Positions 8,035 to 16,100 of a DNA stretch of 23,712 nucleotides are shown here, piece after piece. The notes beneath the pieces are model-generated. The model was not told the origin of the DNA and did not search any database. It worked only from the letters and a program-made list of their open reading frames with translations. Source of the DNA: Anaerolineae bacterium (lineage in GTDB: Bacteria > Chloroflexota > Anaerolineae > JAADDB01); the NCBI GenBank assembly GCA_015486895.1, contig WFQT01000306.1:1-23712 (forward strand). Reading direction: 5' to 3'. The stretch's first letter is position 1, and every line of letters begins with the position of its first letter. Both the position numbers and the translations under genes were made by a program.

Positions 8035-9312
8035 ATGCACCAACACGACAAGGCAATCGCCGAAATCGCAGAGATGATCCAGCAAAAATACGGCCTTTAT
8101 TACCCCCCGTACCGTTGGTCAATACTACGAACAGCAGCGACTCGCTTCATGGAACAACATAAAATAGAGGAATGGGACGCTTTCCTATATTTATTGCGGC
8201 AGTATCCACAAGAGTTAAAGGCATTCGTGGACGCAAACATGCCCCATGAAACCAAATTCTTCCGCATTCTGCCCCAGTTCACCTATTTGGAACAACACAT
8301 CCTGCCGCGATACAAAGCCGAGGGAAAATATTTGCGCATCTGGAGTGCAGCCACTGCCAACGGCGCCGAAGCGTACTCTCTAGCCATCTCGCTGTGCCGG
8401 GCCAGCTTCACACCCAGAGAAGCGGCCATAGTTGCCACCGACATGAAAAGCCAACTGCTGACTCAAGCTAAGCAAGGCCACTACGCTCCCCGATACCTGG
8501 AAAACGTTCCCGAAACACTAAGGAAGGAATTCTTCACCAGACAAGCAGACGGTTCGTTCCAGGTACTTCCAGAGCTGAGCGCTTACATCCACTGGCAAAC
8601 GAACAATCTAGTACAGTGGCCCTGGCCATGGCCGGAGCACAGCTTCGACATCGTTTTCTTAGAACACATTCTAATCTACTTCTCCGCCAGTACCATTAAT
8701 AAGGTTCTACAAGAGACAGAAAGGATCCTCAAACCTAACGGCTATCTCTTCCTAAGCTACAGCGAACGTATCCCCGAGAATCGACAGCGATACTGGCAAA
8801 CGGTCATTGCCGATAACGCCATTGTCCACCAGCTACGCGCAACCCCAGCAGAGGACCAGCTTCCGAAACCGGCACCTAAGGCGCAACCAAGGCACCACCG
8901 ACGAGCACCTAGGTACCAAGGACTCCAATGGCAAAGACAAAACAACTATCCACCGAGAATAGCATCACCAAAGACACGAGTGGCGGCTGCTAACACAATG
9001 GCCCGGAAAAGTCACACACCTATAGCCGAGGCAATAGCCTATTACCAGGAAGGTAAGGCAGCACTACAACAACAGCAACTCGAGAAAGCTCTGCACGCTA
9101 TGGATAAAGCGCTTTACATCAACGACCAAATGGTGGAAGCAGCCCTCATTAAAGCAGGCATCCTTACGCAGCAAGGACAACGGCAAGAAGCTCAACGCAC
9201 CTACCGTTGGGTCTTAGAAATGCTCCAAAAGCCGGAAGCTAACATCCTCAGCCTCGATGGTCTGAATAAAGAAACTATGTTAGCCATTTGCCAGCACAAC
9301 CTACGCGGATAG
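8035..9312 (+). CDS. cheR: CheR-type protein-glutamate methyltransferase with TPR-like C-terminus, divergent SAM motif
   Basis: A 425-residue protein that should methylate glutamates on the MCP using S-adenosylmethionine. The N-terminal CheR helical domain (about 1-75) ends in PHETKFFR (70-77), the counterpart of N-E-T-x-F-F-R. The methyltransferase fold spans about 85-270: RIWSAATANGAEAYSLAI (101-118) stands where CheR normally has W-S-A-[GA]-[CS]-[SA]-[ST]-G-E-E-[PA]-Y-S; then ATDMKSQLL, GHYAPRYL, and FDIVFLEHILIYF (204-216) in place of the usual FD-x-[IV]-x-C-R-N-x-L-I-Y-F. A basic linker (275-325) leads to TPR-like helices (about 330-400). The start has a GGAAAGGA tract 12 nt upstream, partly in a hairpin. 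The family call is good. The altered SAM loop and the Cys-Arg-Asn to Leu-Glu-His change make activity uncertain. Gene position near cheB supports the adaptation role. Confidence 0.85.
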   Translation: MHQHDKAIAEIAEMIQQKYGLYYPPYRWSILRTAATRFMEQHKIEEWDAFLYLLRQYPQELKAFVDANMPHETKFFRILPQFTYLEQHILPRYKAEGKYLRIWSAATANGAEAYSLAISLCRASFTPREAAIVATDMKSQLLTQAKQGHYAPRYLENVPETLRKEFFTRQADGSFQVLPELSAYIHWQTNNLVQWPWPWPEHSFDIVFLEHILIYFSASTINKVLQETERILKPNGYLFLSYSERIPENRQRYWQTVIADNAIVHQLRATPAEDQLPKPAPKAQPRHHRRAPRYQGLQWQRQNNYPPRIASPKTRVAAANTMARKSHTPIAEAIAYYQEGKAALQQQQLEKALHAMDKALYINDQMVEAALIKAGILTQQGQRQEAQRTYRWVLEMLQKPEANILSLDGLNKETMLAICQHNLRG

Positions 9313-9330
9313 ACACCCCCACACGACACA

Positions 9331-9363
9331 AGCCCGGCACTGATCAGTGCCGGGCCTGCTTTT
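9331..9363 (+). terminator. Rho-independent terminator after cheR
   Basis: GCCCGGCAC (9332-9340) pairs perfectly with GTGCCGGGC (9347-9355) around TGATCA, followed by CTGCTTTT. It lies 20 nt beyond the cheR stop. It may also serve as a bidirectional block for convergent lepA. Confidence 0.85.
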
Positions 9364-9414
9364 CCACCTTAGCTGCACCAAAATAAATGTCCTCTCCAGC
9401 AGTAAGCTATGTGC

Positions 9415-11220
9415 TCAGTCCTCGCTATCCAAACGCAATAAAGTCATAAACGCCTCTTGAGGAATCTGCACTTGGCCAACCATTTTCATCCGTTTCTTCC
9501 CTTTCTTCTGCTTCTCCAGTAATTTGCGCTTGCGCGTCACGTCACCGCCGTAACACTTCGCCAGAACATCTTTGCGCAGCGCTTTCACATTAGCCCTGGA
9601 AATGACCTTCTTACCCACCGCGGCCTGGATAGGCACGGTAAAAAGCTGACGCGGAATCACATTCTTCATCTTCGAGACCAATTTTTGGCCTTTATGATAG
9701 GCTTGGTCCCGATGCACAATCATGGAAAGAGCATCCACCGGCACGCCGTTAACCAGGAAGTCCAACTTAACCATGTCGGCCGGCCGATAACTATCAAACA
9801 CATAATCCAAAGAAGCGTACCCACGCGTGCGGCTCTTGAGTTCATTGTAGAAATCCACCATGATCTCGACCAGTGGGGTCGCATATGTCAACAAAACACG
9901 CCTGGTATCCAAGTACTCTTGATTCTGAAACGCACCACGACGGCCAATAACCAGATCCATCACCGTCCCAATATACTCCGACGGCGTGAACACTGTAATC
10001 TTGACCCACGGCTCTCGTATCTCGGCAATCTCATTCGGCTCTGGCAATTCTGCCGGGCTATCAATCACCATCTCACTACCGTCCGTCTTTGTGATTTGGT
10101 ACTCCACATTAGGCGCTGTGAAGATCAAATCAAGGCCATATTCCCTTTCCAATCGCTCTTGTACAATTTCCATGTGGAACAAGCCCAGGAAACCACAACG
10201 AAAGCCAAAGCCCAATGCCTGACTTGTCTCCGGCTCAAAGATCAGGGCAGCATCATTGAGTTGTAACTTTTCCAGAGCGTCACGCAACAGAGCATAATCT
10301 TCCCCCTCAGAAGGGTAAAGGCCGGCGAATACCATTGGTTTCATGGGGTGATAGCCGGGCAACGGCGCTGCAGCCGGTTGTTCCGCCCAGGTAATCGTAT
10401 CACCGACATGACATTCGCGAACAGACTTCAGTCCCGTCGCGATGTAGCCGACTTCCCCCGCGGAAAGTTTCTGCACAGGCGTCATGGAAGGCGTAAAAAT
10501 ACCCACCTCCACCGGTAAGAAATCGGTATCGTTGGACATGACACGCAACATCTGGTGGCCATCAACGGTGCCATCGGCCATACGCACATAAGCCACCACG
10601 CCTTTGTAGGCATCATAGTGAGAATCAAACACCAAAGCTCGTAAAGGCTTATCCAAATAGCCCGACGGTGGCGGTATTTTCGCTACTACCGCCGCCAACA
10701 CTTGCTCTACATTGGTGCCTTCCTTCGCCGAAACCCTCAAGATCGTATCCGGGGCATCACCAAGTAAGGAACTTAAGTCCTCTGCGACCTCATCCGGACG
10801 GGCAGAAATGAGATCAATTTTGTTAATGACCGGGATAATTTCCAGATCATGCTCCAAAGCCTGATACAGGTTAGCCAAAGTCTGCGCTTCAATGCCCTGA
10901 CTGGCGTCCACAACCAACAATGCCCCTTCACAAGCGGCTAACGCCCTACTGACCTCATAACTGAAATCCACATGACCTGGTGTATCGATCAAATTCAGTT
11001 CGTACGTCTTGCCATCGGCGGCGTGGTAGAGCATTCTGACGGCCGAATCCTTAATCGTAACTCCTTTTTCTCGCTCTAAGTCCATGCTATCCAATAACTG
11101 CGATTGCATCTCTCGCGCCGTAACCGTCCCGGTTAGTTCCAACAGGCGATCCGCTAAAGTGGACTTTCCATGGTCAATATGAGCAATAATGGAGAAGTTA
11201 CGTATGGTTTGTTGTTCCAT
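9415..11220 (-). CDS. lepA: Elongation factor 4 (LepA), ribosomal back-translocase GTPase
   Basis: A 601-residue translational GTPase that acts on stalled or mis-translocated ribosomes. The GTPase motifs are G1 AHIDHGKST (13-21), G2 region REKGVTIK (50-57), G3 DTPGH (79-83) and G4 NKID (133-136). Domains II, III and V follow, and the LepA-specific C-terminal domain ends with KKRMKMVGQVQIPQEAF, which distinguishes it from EF-G and BipA. Length is normal for the family (about 600). The ATG at 11220 was chosen over one 18 nt upstream because the ribosome site GAGGCGGA lies between them, 5 nt from the chosen ATG, and the protein then starts MEQQTIRNF as is usual. A TATAAT element lies upstream. 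It converges with cheR. Confidence is very high. Confidence 0.97.
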   Translation of the reverse strand: MEQQTIRNFSIIAHIDHGKSTLADRLLELTGTVTAREMQSQLLDSMDLEREKGVTIKDSAVRMLYHAADGKTYELNLIDTPGHVDFSYEVSRALAACEGALLVVDASQGIEAQTLANLYQALEHDLEIIPVINKIDLISARPDEVAEDLSSLLGDAPDTILRVSAKEGTNVEQVLAAVVAKIPPPSGYLDKPLRALVFDSHYDAYKGVVAYVRMADGTVDGHQMLRVMSNDTDFLPVEVGIFTPSMTPVQKLSAGEVGYIATGLKSVRECHVGDTITWAEQPAAAPLPGYHPMKPMVFAGLYPSEGEDYALLRDALEKLQLNDAALIFEPETSQALGFGFRCGFLGLFHMEIVQERLEREYGLDLIFTAPNVEYQITKTDGSEMVIDSPAELPEPNEIAEIREPWVKITVFTPSEYIGTVMDLVIGRRGAFQNQEYLDTRRVLLTYATPLVEIMVDFYNELKSRTRGYASLDYVFDSYRPADMVKLDFLVNGVPVDALSMIVHRDQAYHKGQKLVSKMKNVIPRQLFTVPIQAAVGKKVISRANVKALRKDVLAKCYGGDVTRKRKLLEKQKKGKKRMKMVGQVQIPQEAFMTLLRLDSED

Positions 11221-11252
11221 TGATTCCGCCTCACACAAAAGTTATCAACTTC

Positions 11253-11258
11253 ATTATA
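11253..11258 (-). promoter_or_regulatory. -10 element (TATAAT) of the lepA promoter
   Basis: The minus strand reads TATAAT here, 32 nt before the lepA ATG, so transcription would start near 11246. No good -35 hexamer is seen at 16-18 nt spacing, so the promoter may depend on an extended -10 or an activator. Confidence 0.5.
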
Positions 11259-11343
11259 TCCTAAAGGAGCCAACGGAAAAAAGCAACTACTGACGAGCAC
11301 CACAAGTTGGGAGACTATATTCCCCAAACAATCGGAGACGCGA

Positions 11344-11375
11344 CAGTGCGGCGCTCATTGTCTAGCGCCGCACTG
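11344..11375. repeat. Perfect 12-bp hairpin with 8-nt loop
   Basis: CAGTGCGGCGCT (11344-11355) pairs exactly with AGCGCCGCACTG (11364-11375) around CATTGTCT. The stem is very stable, but neither side has a T-tract, so it is not a textbook terminator. Its role is unknown; it could be a transcript end, an RNA structural element or a protein site. Confidence 0.55.
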
Positions 11376-11486
11376 CCATCAAGTATATGGGCAAAAAAGC
11401 ACCTCAAGTGCCCAATTCGTCAAACATTTCTCTCTACTTGAATCGTCCAAAACAACAATAAGACCACCACAAGGAGAACTACCGGC

Positions 11487-11735
11487 ATGTACATTATCTC
11501 CATCTCCTTCCTGATATCGCTCTTGCTCTACTTTCTATGACGTCTGGGTAGAGACAAAGTCACGTTCTCGATGCTGCCCATTATGATGGAAGGAAATGAA
11601 ATCCCGGTGACAACAATGCGGCTGTTCACTGACAGATTATTCATGTGCCACTGCAAAGTTTGGTGGCGTCACCATGCGGCCCTCATAGGCAGAATAAGGA
11701 GTTGCCATTTAACAGAAAAGGGAGAACGCTATTAG
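11487..11735 (+). pseudogene. Possible small membrane-anchored ORF interrupted by an in-frame TGA
   Basis: An ATG with AAGGAG about 10 nt upstream opens a 17-codon hydrophobic peptide (MYIISISFLISLLLYFL) ending in TGA at 11538-11540. The same frame then stays open for 64 further codons, with basic and aromatic character, to a TAG at 11733-11735. This could be a short hydrophobic peptide gene (17 aa), a decayed 82-codon gene, or chance. The downstream part is rich in Cys, His and Trp, which is more like non-coding sequence, so confidence is low. Confidence 0.22.
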
Positions 11736-11747
11736 CGTTCCCCCTTT
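11717..11747 (-). terminator. Probable terminator downstream of the S8 protease
   Basis: GAACGCT/AGCGTTC (11724-11730 with 11734-11740) extends through one mismatch to AAAGGG/CCCTTT (11717-11722 with 11742-11747). Read on the minus strand, the hairpin runs into TTTTCTGTT. It lies about 90 nt beyond the protease stop, consistent with transcript termination. Confidence 0.6.
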
Positions 11748-11759
11748 CAAAGCTACTGT

Positions 11760-11796
11760 TTAGAAGTTCAACTTCTGTGAGAAGTTGAACTTCTAA
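11760..11796. repeat. 17-bp perfect inverted repeat with nested quasi-palindromes
   Basis: Bases 11760-11776 pair perfectly with 11780-11796 around the 3-nt loop GTG. Each arm is itself a quasi-palindrome (AGAAGTT-C-AACTTCT and AGAAGTT-G-AACTTCT), so the site can also be read as two tandem copies of a 15-base dyad. It lies between the protease stop and the probable terminator, so it could be an extra terminator hairpin, an mRNA 3' stabiliser or an operator-like pair. Confidence 0.6.
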
Positions 11797-11837
11797 TGGA
11801 AGATTATTTCTGGACGCTCAATAAGCGAACATTACAA

Positions 11838-14800
11838 TCAAGGTATGTAGTTGTACGTTATCTCCAACGTAGGCCGCAAAGCTCCGTTACCGAAGTCGCT
11901 GCTAATGAACTGCCACTCGGTCTTTGGCGCTGCATTATCACCCCGCAAGAGGAGACCAAAGTTCGCTTCCGGGTGATTAACCCATTCCTGAACCACAGTA
12001 GTTGCATCCAGAGACACCCAACCAGCAGCGTTCACAGTCACACTGGCGAACGGCGTTGCCTCGCGGTCGCTGCTACCATTGGCACCCGGCGCCTCCCACT
12101 TGTCGGTGGCCGAGGAGGCCCACCAAGTCGCTTCGTGTATATTCCACGCTTTACTCAACTTATAGCCACTCAGGAGCAAGTTCGGCAATGAGCCATAGGA
12201 AGCGTACACCTTCAAGGTCGCGCCGGTAATCTGGGCATTAGCTGGAATAGAACTCAGATCGAACTTGAGGAGAGCATTCTTGGCGTTCTTCTGCCGCACT
12301 CGCATGACAACTTCCGTATCCTGCGTAACATCTGCCCATGGCAAGACCGAGTTATCAATGTAAGTATCTGTCACGCCGGTGTAGCCGTCCAAACCCTGGC
12401 GTAAAGTCACCGAGGCCGTCGCAGGAGTCGGCGGTGTCCCTTCGGCAACCGTCGCCGTCGCACTCGCGACTGCTTTATGACCAAAGGCATCCGTCGCTTC
12501 CACCATTACCGGATAGACACCTGCCTGCGCATAAGTGTGACTGACAGTCATGCTGGTACTGCTGCGAACGAATGACGTGTTATCACCGAAGTTCCAGCGA
12601 TAAGTAACGCCATCAGATTTGCTGCTGGTCGCGTTAGCAATAAAGGTCACCGGAACAGCCGGAGCGCTACTGGTAGCATCATCAGTCGTCACTGTGACCT
12701 GATCATCAAGCCAGTCGAAAACTCGTTGCATAACATCACTACGTGATGTAATGCCAATATTTCCTGCAATACCGAGGCTTTGCGCGCCAAAAGCAAAAGG
12801 CACACTTTCCAGACCAAAAGCGAAGTACACAGCCCGGCTATTGGAAGTGGTCAGTTGCCCGTGTGTTTCCAGCGTTGGTTCACCCCCGCGCCCGGTAGCG
12901 ATATAAGGCACTGTAGCCTGAGGTGTCTTCCCTTGAGGTGGTACTAACGAACGGAAGAAACCGACGCCTGTCCATGCGGACGTATCGACGGCCAAGCCAT
13001 CGACGTATTCCTGATTGGCGGCACTCGTGTCAGCACTGGGCACGGTCGGTGAAATCACACCACCGAGGTCCAAAACCATGCCGTTAAAGGCGCCTTCACC
13101 GGCCGCGGAAGCAGTAGGCCTATGCGTATCTGCCGGGGCGTACTGATCCTCTATCCACTTGCTAACACCCAAGGAGCAAAGGACACAGCCAGCATCAGTT
13201 CCTTTCGACCAACTATCGTAGTAACCGCTCCAATCCTGGCCGGTAACAAACAGCTTCGCATTTGGCGTGTTGTGGAAATAATCCAGAAGAGCATCACGAT
13301 CCGTAGGGTCGGCAGAAACGTCGTAGTAAGTCAAGAAACTATCACCAGTGAACCAGATCACCTTGTCATACTTCTGCAGCGTTGCCACATCCGGCAAACC
13401 GGAGGGGCCAAAATACCAGCCTCGATCGGCATCCCAGACGTCGTAAGTAACCCCCATGGCATCCAAGGTCATGGTAAAGTACGAGCGGTAATCCACCGTA
13501 TCAACACCGAAGAACGCCGGCTGGAGCAAGCTGCCGTCGTCGTCAATCAACAATACCTCTGCCGGGCCTTTAGGCGCTTGCACTCGTACCCACAGTGGGA
13601 TATGAGCGGTGTAGTCACCGGCAGTCATGGTAATGCATGCCTGGTAATCCCCCGGCGTCATGCCAGTCGGCACGTTAATAACCACATCAAAGGAAGCGGA
13701 GCCGCCGGCGGCCAATGCTAATGAACTCACACTGGTGCTAACGCCAACAGTCATGGGATCCGTCACGGACAGATTCCAAGTCAAGTCAGTCGTAGCAACA
13801 CTTTTAGCGTTTACCATTATTGTTGAATTCGCGCCTTGCTGCAACAAACCAAAGGAAATACTCGGCTTATCCAATGTCAGGCCGGGATCCATCGCTTTAT
13901 CTACCTGCAAACGACCGGAGCCTCGCTCCAGAACGCCAGCCAACTGCGTCTGGCCGTAATCATCATAAACAGAAACTTTGGCAGTGGTCATGATGGCGCT
14001 TTTCACCTGGGCCGGTGTCCAGTCAGGATGCAAATCGCGGAGCAAAGCCGCAGCGCCGGCAACCGTCGGGGCGGAAAAGCTGGTGCCGGCCACAACGTCC
14101 CAACCGCCAGCCAAGGAGTAAGAAGTGAGATACTTCTGACCGACAGCGACCACATCCGGCAGGACCTTGTCCAGCGGGAAGCCAGGGCCGCGGGAACTGA
14201 AAGTCGTCATGATATCCGGCGCATTGACATTGAGGAGGCGAGCTGTCGTGGCCGAAATAGTGATCTGCACCTCGCCGGGGTGATCGCCCTCAAAAGCAGC
14301 CAAAGCTAACCCTTGCGGGTTGCCGATCATAACTGCCGGAATGGTAACACCTTCACTACTACCACCCATGGTGATAGGAGGCGCATCGGCTATATTATTG
14401 TAAATCACCACCAGCGTCGCACCTGCCGCCTGGGCATGCTTCACCTTACTGTCAAAACGGCAGGAACCACGGCTGATCAAAGCAACATTGCCGTTGAGCA
14501 AGCCATTTGGGTCAGTAATGGCACTGCAAGCTTTACCGTTCCCCGGGTCAACCCGATCAACGCTAACAATCGTAGCCGGGCCGAAATCGGCATCCAGGGA
14601 AGGGCCAAAACCGGCTGGAGAAGCCAACATGCTGGACAAAGTATCAGGAATGGGTGTGGGAGCCACAATCGCCGCTTCATTGCCAAAAGCGCGAGTGTTA
14701 TCCGTTGCCCCAACGCTAATGGCCTTGCCAGGCTGATCATTGCCACCCACGGTCGCCTGTCCGCCTCTACCACTGTTGCCGGCACTCTTCACGACTACGA

Positions 14801-15869
14801 CACCAGCCTGGGACGCCGCATTCAGCGCATCAATGACAGGATTGTAACCATCCTTTAACGGCACAAAAGCTGTCTCACCCCAACTATTGTTGTCGACATC
14901 GGCTCCATCTGCAACCATATCCTCAATGGCTTTCACCGTCTCTGGATCGCTGGCATACACGCCATCGCTATTAGCAGAAGGATAGAAGATCTGATAACTC
15001 ATCAGGTAAGCCGCCGGTGCAACACCGCTTACCGTAACATTAACACCATTCACGTTGGCCACTGTGTTGGCATTACCGGCTGCGGCACCGGCCGTACCGG
15101 TACCATGAGGGTTCGCCGGTAACGGTGCCGGGGCTATGGGTGGGTCGTCCGGGCGATAATAACCGCGCATAACGATCACTTTAGGCGTCGTGTAGCGGCT
15201 ATCACCCTTCGGGTACCCCGCCGGGTAGGCAAAGCCTGTGGGATCAAAGAAAGGATGATTAGGATCAATACCAGTATCAATGACAGCAATCTTCATGCCT
15301 GCGCCGCCATTCGCTACCCCCCCCAAAGCATCCCAAACAGCCGGCGAACCGATTAACGGATTCACTATTTCCAAGTTCGGCGTGACCCGGTGCTCAACCG
15401 TAATTAGCTTGACGCCTGGCACGCGGGAAAGACGGATAAAAGTCTCACGGTTAGCGTTAGGGAGACTGATAGCAAAACCATTCAGCACAATCTGGTAGGA
15501 AAGCTCATGCAACTTACCAAATTGATCGCGGTACTGGGCCATGCTGATTCCCGGCACCGCTTCCTTCATGGCATGGAAAACAGCCATTTGCTTCTGGCGC
15601 AATTTCTGAACATACGCTTGACTGGCGGCAGCATGGACGTCCAATTTATTATTGGTAGCCATCGCTCGAATACCGCCCATCTGCTGGTAATAAACAGCCA
15701 GCGGAACACCTTCTAACTGAACAATGTAGCGGGCGTGAGCAGGAGCCGGCACCGCTACTTGACCTTGACCCCTATCTGTCATCGGTGCGTCAGCTACAGC
15801 GACGCTAAGGGGCACTACTAACGCCACCACCATGAGCAAGGTAAACAGCCGCAATAACTTCGTACGCAT
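11838..15869 (-). CDS. Secreted subtilisin-like (S8) serine protease with PA, PKD and DNRLRE/CBM96-like domains
   Basis: A 1343-residue exported protease. A Sec signal peptide occupies 1-27 (basic start, hydrophobic core, likely cleavage after AVADA). The I9-type propeptide spans about 45-165. The S8 catalytic domain has Asp198 (AVIDTGID), His255 (PHGTGTAG), oxyanion Asn365 (SAGNSG) and Ser597 (AGTSFSAP). A protease-associated domain is inserted at about 435-535. Then come a beta domain (about 660-765), a region beginning AEVLLIDDDG (about 770-1055), a PKD domain (about 1066-1141; WNFGDN, SHTYAQAGVYPV) and a C-terminal DNRLRE/CBM96-like beta domain (about 1152-1343; NALLKFDLSSIP). The ATG at 15869 gives a clean signal peptide and has AAGGAAG 7 nt upstream. 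The frame continues to a GTG at 15968 with a strong but distant ribosome site. It is probably a scavenging enzyme for extracellular protein. Catalytic residues are intact. Confidence 0.93.
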   Translation of the reverse strand: MRTKLLRLFTLLMVVALVVPLSVAVADAPMTDRGQGQVAVPAPAHARYIVQLEGVPLAVYYQQMGGIRAMATNNKLDVHAAASQAYVQKLRQKQMAVFHAMKEAVPGISMAQYRDQFGKLHELSYQIVLNGFAISLPNANRETFIRLSRVPGVKLITVEHRVTPNLEIVNPLIGSPAVWDALGGVANGGAGMKIAVIDTGIDPNHPFFDPTGFAYPAGYPKGDSRYTTPKVIVMRGYYRPDDPPIAPAPLPANPHGTGTAGAAAGNANTVANVNGVNVTVSGVAPAAYLMSYQIFYPSANSDGVYASDPETVKAIEDMVADGADVDNNSWGETAFVPLKDGYNPVIDALNAASQAGVVVVKSAGNSGRGGQATVGGNDQPGKAISVGATDNTRAFGNEAAIVAPTPIPDTLSSMLASPAGFGPSLDADFGPATIVSVDRVDPGNGKACSAITDPNGLLNGNVALISRGSCRFDSKVKHAQAAGATLVVIYNNIADAPPITMGGSSEGVTIPAVMIGNPQGLALAAFEGDHPGEVQITISATTARLLNVNAPDIMTTFSSRGPGFPLDKVLPDVVAVGQKYLTSYSLAGGWDVVAGTSFSAPTVAGAAALLRDLHPDWTPAQVKSAIMTTAKVSVYDDYGQTQLAGVLERGSGRLQVDKAMDPGLTLDKPSISFGLLQQGANSTIMVNAKSVATTDLTWNLSVTDPMTVGVSTSVSSLALAAGGSASFDVVINVPTGMTPGDYQACITMTAGDYTAHIPLWVRVQAPKGPAEVLLIDDDGSLLQPAFFGVDTVDYRSYFTMTLDAMGVTYDVWDADRGWYFGPSGLPDVATLQKYDKVIWFTGDSFLTYYDVSADPTDRDALLDYFHNTPNAKLFVTGQDWSGYYDSWSKGTDAGCVLCSLGVSKWIEDQYAPADTHRPTASAAGEGAFNGMVLDLGGVISPTVPSADTSAANQEYVDGLAVDTSAWTGVGFFRSLVPPQGKTPQATVPYIATGRGGEPTLETHGQLTTSNSRAVYFAFGLESVPFAFGAQSLGIAGNIGITSRSDVMQRVFDWLDDQVTVTTDDATSSAPAVPVTFIANATSSKSDGVTYRWNFGDNTSFVRSSTSMTVSHTYAQAGVYPVMVEATDAFGHKAVASATATVAEGTPPTPATASVTLRQGLDGYTGVTDTYIDNSVLPWADVTQDTEVVMRVRQKNAKNALLKFDLSSIPANAQITGATLKVYASYGSLPNLLLSGYKLSKAWNIHEATWWASSATDKWEAPGANGSSDREATPFASVTVNAAGWVSLDATTVVQEWVNHPEANFGLLLRGDNAAPKTEWQFISSDFGNGALRPTLEITYNYIP

Positions 15870-15978
15870 TTTAATTCTTCCTTCCTCTTCGAATTCGGAA
15901 CAAACTACCCCACATTGACAATACTTCCATGGGAAACGGCAAATTATCGTTTTAACAGCTTGAATCACGCCGCCCTCT

Positions 15979-15991
15979 CATCACCTCCTTT
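15979..15991 (-). promoter_or_regulatory. Near-perfect anti-16S ribosome site upstream of the protease
   Basis: The minus strand reads AAAGGAGGTGATG, an almost complete match to the complement of the 16S rRNA 3' end. It lies 15 nt before the in-frame GTG at 15968 and about 110 nt before the ATG preferred for the signal peptide. It could serve a short upstream reading frame or an N-terminally extended protease. Confidence 0.4.
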
Positions 15992-16100
15992 GCAATCAAT
16001 GACAGAAAAAACGACCAGAAGTGCTCCAAATAGGTTGAGCTATGAAAATAGCTTCCGTATTTCCCTCATTCCAGTCTGGCCGAGCGAGAACCAAAAAGTC

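Larger units (their letters stand above)
11221..11837. other. Long intergenic region between lepA and the S8 protease
   Basis: There is no confident gene. It holds the lepA -10 element, a 12-bp hairpin at 11344-11375, a possible interrupted small ORF (11487-11735), and two strong inverted repeats near the end of the protease gene. The 11259-11343 and 11376-11486 stretches show nothing else I can support. Confidence 0.6.

Noticed and set aside
11217..11238. Upstream ATG of lepA at 11238
   Set aside because: The ribosome site lies after it, between the two ATGs, and it would add six residues not found in LepA.
13122..14858. Several long plus-strand reading frames opposite the S8 protease
   Set aside because: They are antisense shadows of a gene with complete catalytic motifs and have no ribosome sites or family features.
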